DNA of 16,544 bases. Source: Saprospiraceae bacterium. Its GTDB lineage: Bacteria; Bacteroidota; Bacteroidia; Chitinophagales; Saprospiraceae. This document shows, one piece after another, positions 6,771 to 14,934 of the stretch (the first letter of the stretch is position 1; every line of letters starts with the position of its first letter). Location: assembly GCA_016710585.1 (NCBI GenBank), contig JADJVN010000008.1:1-16544 (forward strand), written 5' to 3'. Below the pieces are notes generated by a model. That model had not been told where the DNA came from. It did not search any database and saw only the letters and a program-made list of their open reading frames with translations. The translations under genes were made by a program, and so were the position numbers.

Positions 6771-9700
6771 TTATCGCAATAAGGTACAATCTCCTATTAA
6801 TTGCCTTCTTATCCCCCTTTCATTTTCAGCATTAATGATATATACATATACTCCAGGTAGAGCTTGATTCTCTCTGAATGTGCCATTCCATCCTTGACCA
6901 GCCTTTAAGTTAGTTCCATAAAATAGCTGTTCTCCCCAACGATCATAAATACTCATAGTTCTGATGAAATAGGATTTGTCTTCTGAATAGATCGTAAAAA
7001 TATCATTAAATTGATCATTGTTAGGGCTAAAGACATTTGGAACAAAAACATCAATATTCTGATTTACAAATATCCAAACACTATCGATGTCAGTACATCC
7101 ATTTTCGTCAGTTACCTCTAGTTGATATTGAATCGTTTGCAATGCGCTACAAGTAGGTCTTTCACAATGATCACAGCTTAAATCTGTATCTGGATACCAA
7201 TGATAAGTTAGACCTCCTTTTCCATAAAGATTTATAGACTGGCCTTCATATATACTTGTATCTTTTCCTGCATCTGCTATGGGCAAATCATTTACTATAA
7301 TGAGCAAATTTTTTGTTGAGTCAGTGACACATTGATCACCTATAACATGAAATGTATACATGGTACTCTGCTGATTATTCAACTGTGGTGTCCAATATCC
7401 TTTGACTCCATGTATTGATGTAGTCGGAAGATCTTCTAAATAATCTCCTTTGCAAATTGGCTCTATGTGTTTAAATTCAACATCCTGTTTTGGAAGTATT
7501 GCAATACTAAGACTATAATTTTTGGCACAATACTGTGAATCTGGAATAAATGTGTAATCCGTGGTTTTTTGATTATCAAAAGTGGGAATCCATTCACCCG
7601 AAATTCCATTTAATGAAGTATTTTGTAATGGATTTTTTTGACTGCCAAAACAAATAGGATTTATGGAGTTAAATATAGGATCAGTTTTAGCATTTACTCT
7701 AATAATTATACTGCTTTGATTAGCGCATTGATTGTTATCGGGAGTAAAAATATAACTTTGTGTATTCATATTGTCAAGTGCCGGAAACCAACTGCCTCTT
7801 ATTCCATTGAGTGAAATATTTGATAATGGCAAAAGTATATCTCCCTCGCAAATATCGGGAATTGGCAGGAATTCAGGTTTAATTTTTTTATTGATTTTTA
7901 TTTTCATAACAGCTGATGATGCACATTGTCCTTGTTCCTCTGTAAAAATATAATCTGCAGTAGAATCATTTAATACTTGAGGAGCCCAAGATCCTTTTAT
8001 TCCATTTAATGATATATTGGGGAGAGAAATTTTTTCTCCTTCACATATAGAAATGATTGGATCGAATGTTGGGATAACTTTTGGAATCACTTGAATTTTT
8101 AAACTAGTAGTTTTTGCACATTGTCCATTATCGGGAGTAAAAAAATATTCTCTTGAAGAGTCACTTTGGAATGGCGGAAACCATGATCCTTTTATTCCAT
8201 CTAATGATCTTTTGGACATGGTAATCATATCTCCTTCACACACTGGGGCAATGGAATCAAATTTTGGTATAACTTTTTGTATAACTTGAATAATAATACT
8301 GGTTGTTTTTGCACATTGATTTGGATCAGGTGTGAAAAAATATTCTCTTGTCGAATCACTTTTGAAAGGTGGAAACCAAGATCCTATTATTCCATTCAAG
8401 GATAAGTTGGAAAGTGATATAATATCTCCTTCACACACTGGAGCTATCGGATCAAACTTTGGAGATTGATTTGGATTGATTTTGATAGCAATGGTTTGAT
8501 TTTTTGCACACTGACCAGAATCAGGAATAAATGTATGTTTTTGAAACTGTCGGATCAAATACTTCATTCCACTTGCCTGTAATACCATTTTTAGAATTTG
8601 CTGGTAATGGATTGATTGCATGATTTTCACATAATTCAGGAATACTATCAAACTCCGGAGTAACTAAAGGAATAATGTCAACTTTTAATTGGACACTATC
8701 AAAACACAATGCTGAGTCAGGTATAAATACATATTTCTTGCTTTGGCTGTTGTCATAGGATGGTGACCATGTTCCGGTGATTCCATTCTTAGATTTTTGA
8801 GGAAGCGGACTTACAGAAATTGCTTCACAAATAGGCGGAATTGTGTCAAATGTTGGGCTGACATTTAGTTTATTATTTACATCAACATTTTCAGTAATCA
8901 TGCATCCTTTTGCATCCGTAATGGTAATAGTATATTTACCATTTGATATATTCCTAAAAACATTACTTGATTGATTCCCATTTCCTATGTTAAATAGATA
9001 AGGCGGTCTTCCACCTAGCATGTTGACAATAATATTGGATCGACAAAAACTATCTTCTACTTGTACTTGAGAAATCATTGGAAAAACTGCTGGACAACCA
9101 AAGAATTTTTCTGGACTAAGTTTTGTGAAACTAGTTCTCATTGTATCTTTTAAGTTGAGCCATATAGAGCTAATTCCATTTGGAGTTGGGTCAGAAGTTC
9201 CAGAACACCACAAAGAGCCATCTGCTTTTACTATATAGCTGAACAATTCACCTGCCATAATATCTATTACTCCAGAGGCAACTTTTATTGGACTAGCTTG
9301 CCAAATTTTATTACCATTTCCTAGTTGACCAAACGAATTATAGCCCCAGGCATAAACATCTTGTTTGGAATCTAAAGCTAAAAAATGATATCCATCGTTT
9401 GTTCCTGAGATAGCTACAATGTCTTTTAACTGAGTTATTTTAGTAGGCTTATTTAATTTTTTAGACTGCATTGAAAAAGTACCTATATCATTTGTATTTC
9501 CCCAAGTATAAACATCTCCAATACTATCCAATGCTATAATTGAGTATGTATTTGACTTGATGTCAACAACTTTTGAAATATTTTGAACTGGAACAGGGAT
9601 CGAGCGGATTAAGGTATCTTCACTTCGACCTATTCCTAGTATTCCACTGTCATTCATACCTACAGACATTAAGCTCCCGTCTTTTAGTAGGATTATATTA

Positions 9701-10307
9701 GCTGTTAAAGTACTCGCTATTCTCACCGCATTTTTGATATTGCTCATTTTTATAGGTGTAAAATTTATTGGAGAAGTAATTAGGTTCCGTTTGCCATTGC
9801 CACACTCTCCATATAGATTTGAAGACATACTGGAGACTTCTCCATTATTGTGTACAAAATGAACTCCATATATACCAGCATCTGCATGTTTGACATCATC
9901 TACTACTTTCAATGGTTTAGCTATTATTATAGATCCAGAGGTTCCCCATATCCATCCAGTATTATCATGTTTGATTGCTGCCATATAATAGCCACAAGTA
10001 TAAAACTTTACATTATTCATACCAATGACTTTTGTTGGTATATTCGAGCCATATAATTTCCCAGTAGAATCAATACCCAATTGCAAAGTTGAATTTGAAC
10101 CCCAAGCATATAATTGATTACTAAGACTATTTCCACAGGTATCTGTGTAACATACACTGTAGGCAGAATATGAACCCACAGAATAACTCGAAGGCACATA
10201 CCACAATCGACCCCCAAAACCATCGCCTACAATGCTATTTTGTGCAAATGCTGTGCTATATAATAAGTGAAAAGACTTATCCAGTAGAATAAATTGAGAT
10301 TTGTCAT
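6771..10307 (-). CDS. RCC1-repeat / Cys-pair-repeat surface protein with CHU_C T9SS domain
   Basis: About 1180 residues, starting MTNLNLFYWISLFTYYIA (ATG 10307), with a frame slip near 10250 leading into TAFAQNSIVGDG and a second near 8530. Domains: signal peptide; RCC1-type beta-propeller repeats at about residues 59-400 (YAWGSNSTLQLG, LMSVGMNDSGILGIG, VYTWGNTNDIG, VYAWGYNSFGQLGNG, SLWCSG); one SprB-like repeat at about 415-480 (GGRPPYLFNIG, YTITITDAKGC); eight tandem 65-66-residue repeats at about 486-1010, each with ICEG/VCEG and QCA cysteines and NGI-GSW; a PKD-like segment ending LEVTDENGCTDIDSVW; and a C-terminal gliding-motility-associated domain (VPNVFSPNNDQFNDIF, IYDRWGEQLF, GVYVYIINAENE) at about 1082-1177. 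The last domain marks type B T9SS cargo, so the protein should reach the cell surface or medium. Adhesion or ligand binding is inference. The large gene is otherwise intact. Confidence 0.85.
7275..8849 (-). repeat. Eight tandem 195-198-bp coding repeats
   Basis: Unit boundaries, taken at the Phe of F-xxI-xxxCEG, are 8849, 8652, 8456, 8261, 8066, 7871, 7673 and 7475, with the last unit fading out near 7275. The middle units are exactly 195 bp and the later ones 198 bp. Each encodes about 65 residues of form FdxI-pvCEG-(17)-LNGI-GSW-P-(10)-YxFtPD-QCA-(8)-I-V-kv-P. Two invariant cysteines per unit suggest one disulfide per module. The units at 8456-8262 and 8261-8067 are the most alike. Confidence 0.85.
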
Positions 10308-10523
10308 AGAACGTTAGTCGAATTTATAAAAAGTAAAATGCTTAATATTAAAGAGGACTTGAAGCATTAAAACGCTGCTTGATTTTTTGGAAATAATGAT
10401 GGTAGTGCTATAAGTCAAATAAAATCAAAGTCTGTGAAAAGTTAAATTTGTAAAACAACGTACTAAATTATCCCTGAAATCCATTTCTTATTATATTTAC
10501 CCTTCTAAATTAAAATATACATC
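10308..10523. other. Divergent intergenic region
   Basis: This 216-bp AT-rich gap separates the minus-strand surface-protein gene from the plus-strand lipoprotein gene, so it should carry promoters for both. The one good match is listed separately at 10443-10450. I found no open frame or strong hairpin in it. Confidence 0.5.
10443..10450 (+). promoter_or_regulatory. Putative -7 box (TAAATTTG)
   Basis: TAAATTTG matches the Bacteroidota -7 consensus TAnnTTTG exactly and lies 73 bases upstream of the lipoprotein ATG. No TTG is present at about 19 bases upstream, so the -33 half is missing or degenerate. A second near match (TATATTTA, 10492-10499) lies closer to the gene. Confidence 0.35.
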
Positions 10524-10862
10524 ATGAAGACTATTTCAAATTTTATTGGATTATGTTTGTTTAGTTTGCTATTTTCCTGTAATTCAGACGATACCATGGA
10601 CATCCCCTTTCCCAGCTGTATGATTGCTAAAATCAATCAGTATCAGCTAAAAAATCAGAAGTTAAAATTAGTTGAAATAGATAAGGATGGTACAAAATAT
10701 TATTGGCTGAAAAATGAAAGACTTGCAGATGAAATAGAAAATGTGTATGATGCATCTTGTAATTTCTTTTGCTTTACTGACTGCGAATGTGAACCAACTG
10801 GCGATCATTGTGATTCAGCTCTTTTTGATTGGCCAAAGAAAGTAGTTTGGGAAAGTAAATAA
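10524..10862 (+). CDS. Small lipoprotein resembling DUF6970
   Basis: An intact 112-residue gene. The start MKTISNFIGLCLFSLLFSC ends in a lipobox (LFSC) followed by Asn-Ser-Asp-Asp, so export and lipidation are expected. The mature part has the order IPFPSCMIAKINQY, DGTKYYWLKNE, a YDASCNFFCF segment, ECEPTGDHC, and a C-terminal WPKKVVWESK. This arrangement (PxCI-kI at the front, a Tyr-Asp-x-x-Cys-x-x-x-C strand, then a G-D-x-C loop and a closing V-W-x) resembles the DUF6970 lipoproteins of Bacteroidota; the match is from memory of the pattern and not secure. Six or more cysteines in the mature part suggest disulfides. The function is unknown. It ends 38 bases from the stop of the convergent gene. 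Confidence 0.75.
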   Translation: MKTISNFIGLCLFSLLFSCNSDDTMDIPFPSCMIAKINQYQLKNQKLKLVEIDKDGTKYYWLKNERLADEIENVYDASCNFFCFTDCECEPTGDHCDSALFDWPKKVVWESK

Positions 10863-10900
10863 GCCTAGTTTTTCTCTATAGCTCGGCTGATTTCAATTTG

Positions 10901-11677
10901 TCAATGTAGTAAAGAGAAAGATGGATTTGAATTATATGATGCAATTTCGACTATAGAGAGCAACGAATATACTAGCTGTTCAAGTTCTTTGTCCAATCCT
11001 TTTGATATAACAATATAGCCTGGACCCCTCAATTGGATGCCAGCTATTACCTTATTATCCTTTACTATTTCTACCCCACGTGCACTATATTTTTTAGCAT
11101 TGCGAGTAGTGCGAATATGCAAGGTGTCATTTGCAAATTCAGCTGTGCCTTCGATATTGGTATTCATATCATTTTGTATAATCCAGTCAAATCGACAAAG
11201 TTTTTGTTCATCTCCAATAATAATATCTGTAGTAATGAAAGAAGTATCCTTTTTTGAACTGCTCATTGTGCCAAATTTCTCAGAATTATATACAGTCGCT
11301 TTTTTTTCTAAATATCTGTTTCCATTCACTTTTGCAACAAATTCTTCTTCTGCGAAAATGTCGTAAGTAAAATACTCTTCAATAATATAATTCTCCTTGT
11401 GTTTCTCTACATTGAAGAACTCCGGAAGAAGAAATGAATTTATAAATTTCTTTGAATTCGATTTGTCTTTTAAATTAATTTCCTGTGTTTGCATAGAGTA
11501 ATTCTTCAACAACATTTTCCCAAAAGCCATCTCTGACTTCTTAGAATACAAATTGGCAATATTTTTTATTTTATAAACTTCAGCATTTTGCTCTAAGTTA
11601 TCTGCAAATAAAACCAATTGCTGAGAGAAAACAGTGCTACTGAATACGAATAAAGACAAATAGAAAAGGGATTTCAT
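10901..11677 (-). CDS. Secreted protein of unknown function
   Basis: An intact gene for 258 residues. The start MKSLFYLSLFVFSSTVFSQ is a signal peptide with a typical cleavage after FSQ. The mature part begins with a charged helical segment (YKIKNIANLYSKKSEMAFGK), then beta-rich blocks (YIIEEYFTYDIFAEEEFVAK, FDWIIQNDMNTNIEGTAEF, LHIRTTRNAKKYSARGVEIV, AGIQLRGPGYIVISKGLDKE). I first considered the GLPGLI family, because of the FDWII-x-N segment, but the GLPGLI signature and its WY-x-x-x-IP strand are absent. No catalytic motif or lipobox is visible. It follows the delta-60 gene on the same strand, 182 bp away, and has its own possible -7 box, so it is probably transcribed alone. Confidence 0.75.
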   Translation of the reverse strand: MKSLFYLSLFVFSSTVFSQQLVLFADNLEQNAEVYKIKNIANLYSKKSEMAFGKMLLKNYSMQTQEINLKDKSNSKKFINSFLLPEFFNVEKHKENYIIEEYFTYDIFAEEEFVAKVNGNRYLEKKATVYNSEKFGTMSSSKKDTSFITTDIIIGDEQKLCRFDWIIQNDMNTNIEGTAEFANDTLHIRTTRNAKKYSARGVEIVKDNKVIAGIQLRGPGYIVISKGLDKELEQLVYSLLSIVEIASYNSNPSFSLLH

Positions 11678-11702
11678 AAGCCTGATTTAATATTTTTTTC
11701 TA

Positions 11703-11710
11703 CAAACATA
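11703..11710 (-). promoter_or_regulatory. Putative -7 box (TATGTTTG)
   Basis: On the minus strand TATGTTTG matches TAnnTTTG exactly, 25 bases upstream of the ATG at 11677. No clear -33 TTG is found upstream. It gives the secreted-protein gene a plausible promoter of its own. Confidence 0.4.
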
Positions 11711-11859
11711 AGACAATTATTTAAAATAAATTCTCTTCTCTAAAAAAATTATAAAAGCTAGTTTCCTTATCTTATGTTGACCAATATGAATTAATGATAT
11801 CGCCTATTTGACTTTTAGAAATAATTTTGTTATTTCATACAAATAAAACTGGATTCAGG

Positions 11860-14490
11860 CTATTCACATACGATTAATTTTAATACTCTTTTTTTGTTTA
11901 ATGACATCAGTTCAATAAAATAGTTTCCTGAAACCAATTCATCGCTAACTTGTAAATCAATGGTCTGTTCACCAACAGGAAAATTAGCTTGATACAAAGT
12001 CTTTATTTTTTGTCCGCTTTCATTTAATAAATTAATAACATAATCTGTATTACATTCTGAATAAAAATTAACTTTAAATTGCTTATGAGTTGGATTAGGA
12101 TAAATCAAAATAGGATTTTTAATTTCATCAGCATTGATAACTGCCGTTTCGATATCGTTCGCTAATCTTAATATATAACTATTATAATTTGAAGTAGATC
12201 CTGTGATCAACAAATGTTGTAAATTATCCCATTTTATATCATGAATAGAATTTATTCCCTCGTTAAGTTGGACTTCAATCTTAGCGTTTATACCATATTG
12301 TTGGTCAAGTGATCCATTAGACTCAAGTCTTTGTATTATAATTTTCTGATCCATTAGACTCAAAAATAAACTCTATCTTTATCATCAATTATTACTTTCT
12401 GAATTTGGAAATTTATGCTTGTATCTGTAGGATAGTAGTATCCAAAATCTCCAAATGACTTTGAAATAGTTCCTTCCTTATTTATTTTTACAATAAAGGC
12501 CTCACTTGATTTAGTCTTAGCTACAAGTAAATTATCATAAGAATCAAAACTAATGTCAAATATTGCCTCTTGAGATGAAACATCATTTAAAATTACAAAG
12601 CCTCGATCGCCAAAGTTCTTATTTAAATCACCATTAGAGTTATATGATACAATAAATGGTTGAAAGATATAATTTTTATTTGCTTGACTTATTGGTATTA
12701 GTCCTGTGGCATATAACCTTCCTTTACTATCTTTATAAAGACCATGAAATAGCTTTTTGTTATTTATTTCAAATTCTTCAAACTTTTTAACCGTTCTACC
12801 AATCGAATCCAATAGTAATACATTAGATTTTCTAAGATCCAAACTCTGCTCTACAACGGTTGCAATCTGCTTATTTTCCATTGGCAGAATTTTAAGTATT
12901 TTGCCATCATGAATCGTATCATACAGATTGATATTAGTATTATAATATAATTGATTCTGATAGTTTGAGTCAAGCAGACCTACATTTGTAAAATTGGCTA
13001 ATCGCTTAAAGTACCTTACTAATTTATCAGTGCTAGAAATGTAGTTCCCGTACCCTGTAGCTGTTACATCTCCATTATCTTGTAATAGAAAATCCGTATA
13101 ATAACCGAAGTTAATTCTCCTTAACTCAAGTTCCCCTTTATTTCCATAAGTTGATATATTGAATCCATTTTTTGTCTATTTTCCTGGTGCTGATATAATG
13201 TCCAGAATTTTCACTAATTTGGATTATTTCATTATCGGGAAGAATAAAAAGTTTACGCCCAACAGAGCTTCCATTTCCATGCTTCCATTCTGTTAAACCT
13301 AAATTTCCAAAACTAAGATCGGCATTCCCATTTTCTTTTCTTTTTTCCAATTGAAAATAATTCCCTCTATCATTATTAATATCCGAAAATAAATATATAT
13401 CATCATTTGTGACTTTTAAATTTACTCGCAAAACATCTGATTTAAGCGAAAATGAATCTTCTAAAATTCCTAAGTGATTGTACTTAAAAAATTATATAAT
13501 TTCGATTGAATTCATTTTTAAGTAGCAAAAAAGCTGAGTCAAGCTTAAAACAACTAATTTCTTCATGCGATAGTGCATCAATAAAAAGAACTCCACTATC
13601 TGCAAAATTTGTATCTATTCTGCCATTTTGAAAGTACTTTTATGGCGTGGAATTGACCTGCTTGCTTTTCAATAATCAACATTGAATTATCGTCCATTAA
13701 ATCAAAATCAACTATAAAAAATTGCGAACTTGAATCAATAATTAATTTTGATTGCATTCCAAAGCTTGTATCTAGGATTCCATTGGACAAAAATCTAGAA
13801 ATCCAAACTACCGAATTGCCATGATTTAAGCAATAAATTCTATCTTGAGAATCAAAAATGATTTGAGAATTATTTATGCTAAAGTTTATTTTAATATTTT
13901 TAATGTCATTACCAAAATTTAAATCAATATCGCCATTTAGATCATACTTTCTATATTTATTTTGACTATAAACAAAGATTGAATTCGTTGTCACTTGAAC
14001 GTAAGAGTTTCCCAATAATGGTTTGTCAATTATTATTTTTCCATTATCACCAAAAGTGTTGATTAAATTAAAATTTGAGTCTAACTTATAGACTATTTCT
14101 TGAACTTGCGATGCACTGTATATATAAAAATTGTCAAAGCTATCTTTCATAATCTTCGCACAATTAGGATATGGTAGCTCAGCTTCCATTATTGTAAAAA
14201 TTAGAATCATGAATTCCCGAGTCATGAAATTTAAAGATTGTAAATTTCATTTGTTGAGCATCATATATGAATGTAATTATTTTCCCATCACGCATAAAAA
14301 ACACATCATTTGCATGAAAATTTCCATCACCTCCTTTGTCAATTCGGTATCCAATATTAGCAAAGTTCTTATCGAGAAATTTCGCTTGAGCAAAAAGTTG
14401 ATCATTAGAAAACAAAAAGAATAAAAGGAATAAAAATAAAGAATTGAATGGTAATAAGATCCATTTACAGAATAGGTTAATGTGCTTCAT
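11860..14490 (-). CDS. Delta-60 repeat protein with type A T9SS sorting domain, frameshifted
   Basis: Reconstructed length is about 876 residues. ATG at 14490 gives a long basic-hydrophobic signal (MKHINLFCKWILLPF, then FLLFFLFSNDQLFAQ). The body is made of delta-60-type repeats (TIGR02608-like) with the hallmark D-x-x-F-G-(N/D)-x-G: LDKNFANIGYRID, NLINTFGDNGKIII, DIDLNFGNDIK, GILDTSFGMQSKLI, DTNFADSG, NADLSFGNLGL, DLNKNFGDRGFVIL, TISKSFGDFGY and GSLDQQYGINAKI. The last about 85 residues (LIYPNPTHKQFKVNFYS, GQKIKTLYQANFPVGEQTID, GNYFIELMSLNKKRVLKLIV) are a type A T9SS C-terminal domain, so the protein should be secreted or surface-attached. Frame slips occur near 14185-14225, 13600-13640, 13440-13500, 13140-13170 and 12357; the stretch 12360-13137 is continuously open. 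Delta-60 proteins probably fold as propellers; the ligand is unknown. Confidence 0.8.
12310..12363. repeat. 17-bp direct repeat inside the delta-60 gene
   Basis: TGATCCATTAGACTCAA occurs at 12310-12326 and again, identical, at 12347-12363, with a 37-bp period. On the coding strand the unit encodes LESNGS. The upstream coding copy sits exactly at the frameshift that separates the two open frames of the gene (stop at about 12360). Confidence 0.85.
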
Positions 14491-14600
14491 TTTAGTTTAT
14501 TTAAAGTTAAGCGTTTTTTTTCGAATCTAATTTGATAACGAGGTGTAAGAATTAATATTGTGTTAAATATTATTGTATTTCACATTGAGTTCTTGCTTGC

Positions 14601-14848
14601 TTAAAATTTCTTAATTCCAACTTGAGTAATCTTTCCATTCTCATATTGACTTTTGGCTTTTTCCCAACTCTGTTTCCAATTAAAAGAGCATAATAAATTT
14701 TATGATATCCAATCTTTCTAAAAAAGCTTTAGAATGTTTTGAACTATTGCATTATCCTCTATATAGGAACCATTGTTTAGATTGTCTTGCTAAGATATTC
14801 ATTTATTAAACATGTTCTAGAGATTGTAGTTCGTTTAAAACTTTCCAT
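14601..14848 (-). pseudogene. Possible small broken gene, unknown
   Basis: Reading the minus strand from ATG 14848 gives MESFKRTTISRTCLINEYLS, then in a shifted frame QDNLNNGSYIEDNAIVQNIL, then KAFLERLDIIKFIMLF, then NWKQSWEKAKSQYENGKITQ and VGIKKF-stop at 14601-14603. Together about 82 residues of protein-like, charge-patterned sequence arise with three frame slips. The slips resemble those in the clearly real genes nearby, which makes a real small gene plausible. I recognise no family, and an alternative overlapping frame (about 57 codons ending at 14570) is also open, so this call is tentative. Confidence 0.3.
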
Positions 14849-14883
14849 CAGAAGAAGTGTAAAAAGTGTATTAGTTATTTTTT

Positions 14884-14911
14884 AAAATATTCTAATAAAT
14901 TAGAATATTTT
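14884..14911. promoter_or_regulatory. Perfect 28-bp palindrome upstream of the protease gene
   Basis: AAAATATTCTAAT (14884-14896), two bases AA, then ATTAGAATATTTT (14899-14911): a perfect 13-bp inverted repeat with a 2-base spacer. It lies 23 bases before the protease ATG at 14935. The short spacer makes an RNA hairpin unfavourable and an operator for a dimeric regulator more likely. It could also be a two-way terminator, but no gene ends right next to it. Confidence 0.55.
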
Positions 14912-14934
14912 CCTATTTTCACCCTAGAAATGTA

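Larger units (their letters stand above)
14491..14934. other. Divergent intergenic region, 444 bp
   Basis: It separates the minus-strand delta-60 gene from the plus-strand protease gene. It holds a possible broken small minus-strand gene (14601-14848) and a perfect palindrome (14884-14911), each listed separately. A TAACTTTA near match to the -7 consensus, read on the minus strand, lies at about 14504-14511, some 15 bases before the delta-60 ATG. Nothing else was recognised. Confidence 0.5.

Noticed and set aside
7275..8849. Regular 195-198-bp spacing could suggest a CRISPR-like or non-coding repeat array.
   Set aside because: Units are far longer than CRISPR repeats, diverge at third positions, and encode a continuous protein reading frame.
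11033..11366. Two overlapping plus-strand open frames with hydrophobic translations.
   Set aside because: They are antisense shadows of the intact secreted-protein gene; the hydrophobicity arises from complementing its Lys/Asn/Glu-rich codons.
10901..11677. GLPGLI family assignment for the secreted protein.
   Set aside because: The GLPGLI signature and the conserved WY-x-x-x-IP strand are absent; only size, signal peptide and a loose FDWII segment agree.
11818..11836. GAAATAA/TTATTTC hairpin downstream of the delta-60 gene as a terminator.
   Set aside because: Only 7 weak A/T pairs and no T-run follows in the minus-strand direction.
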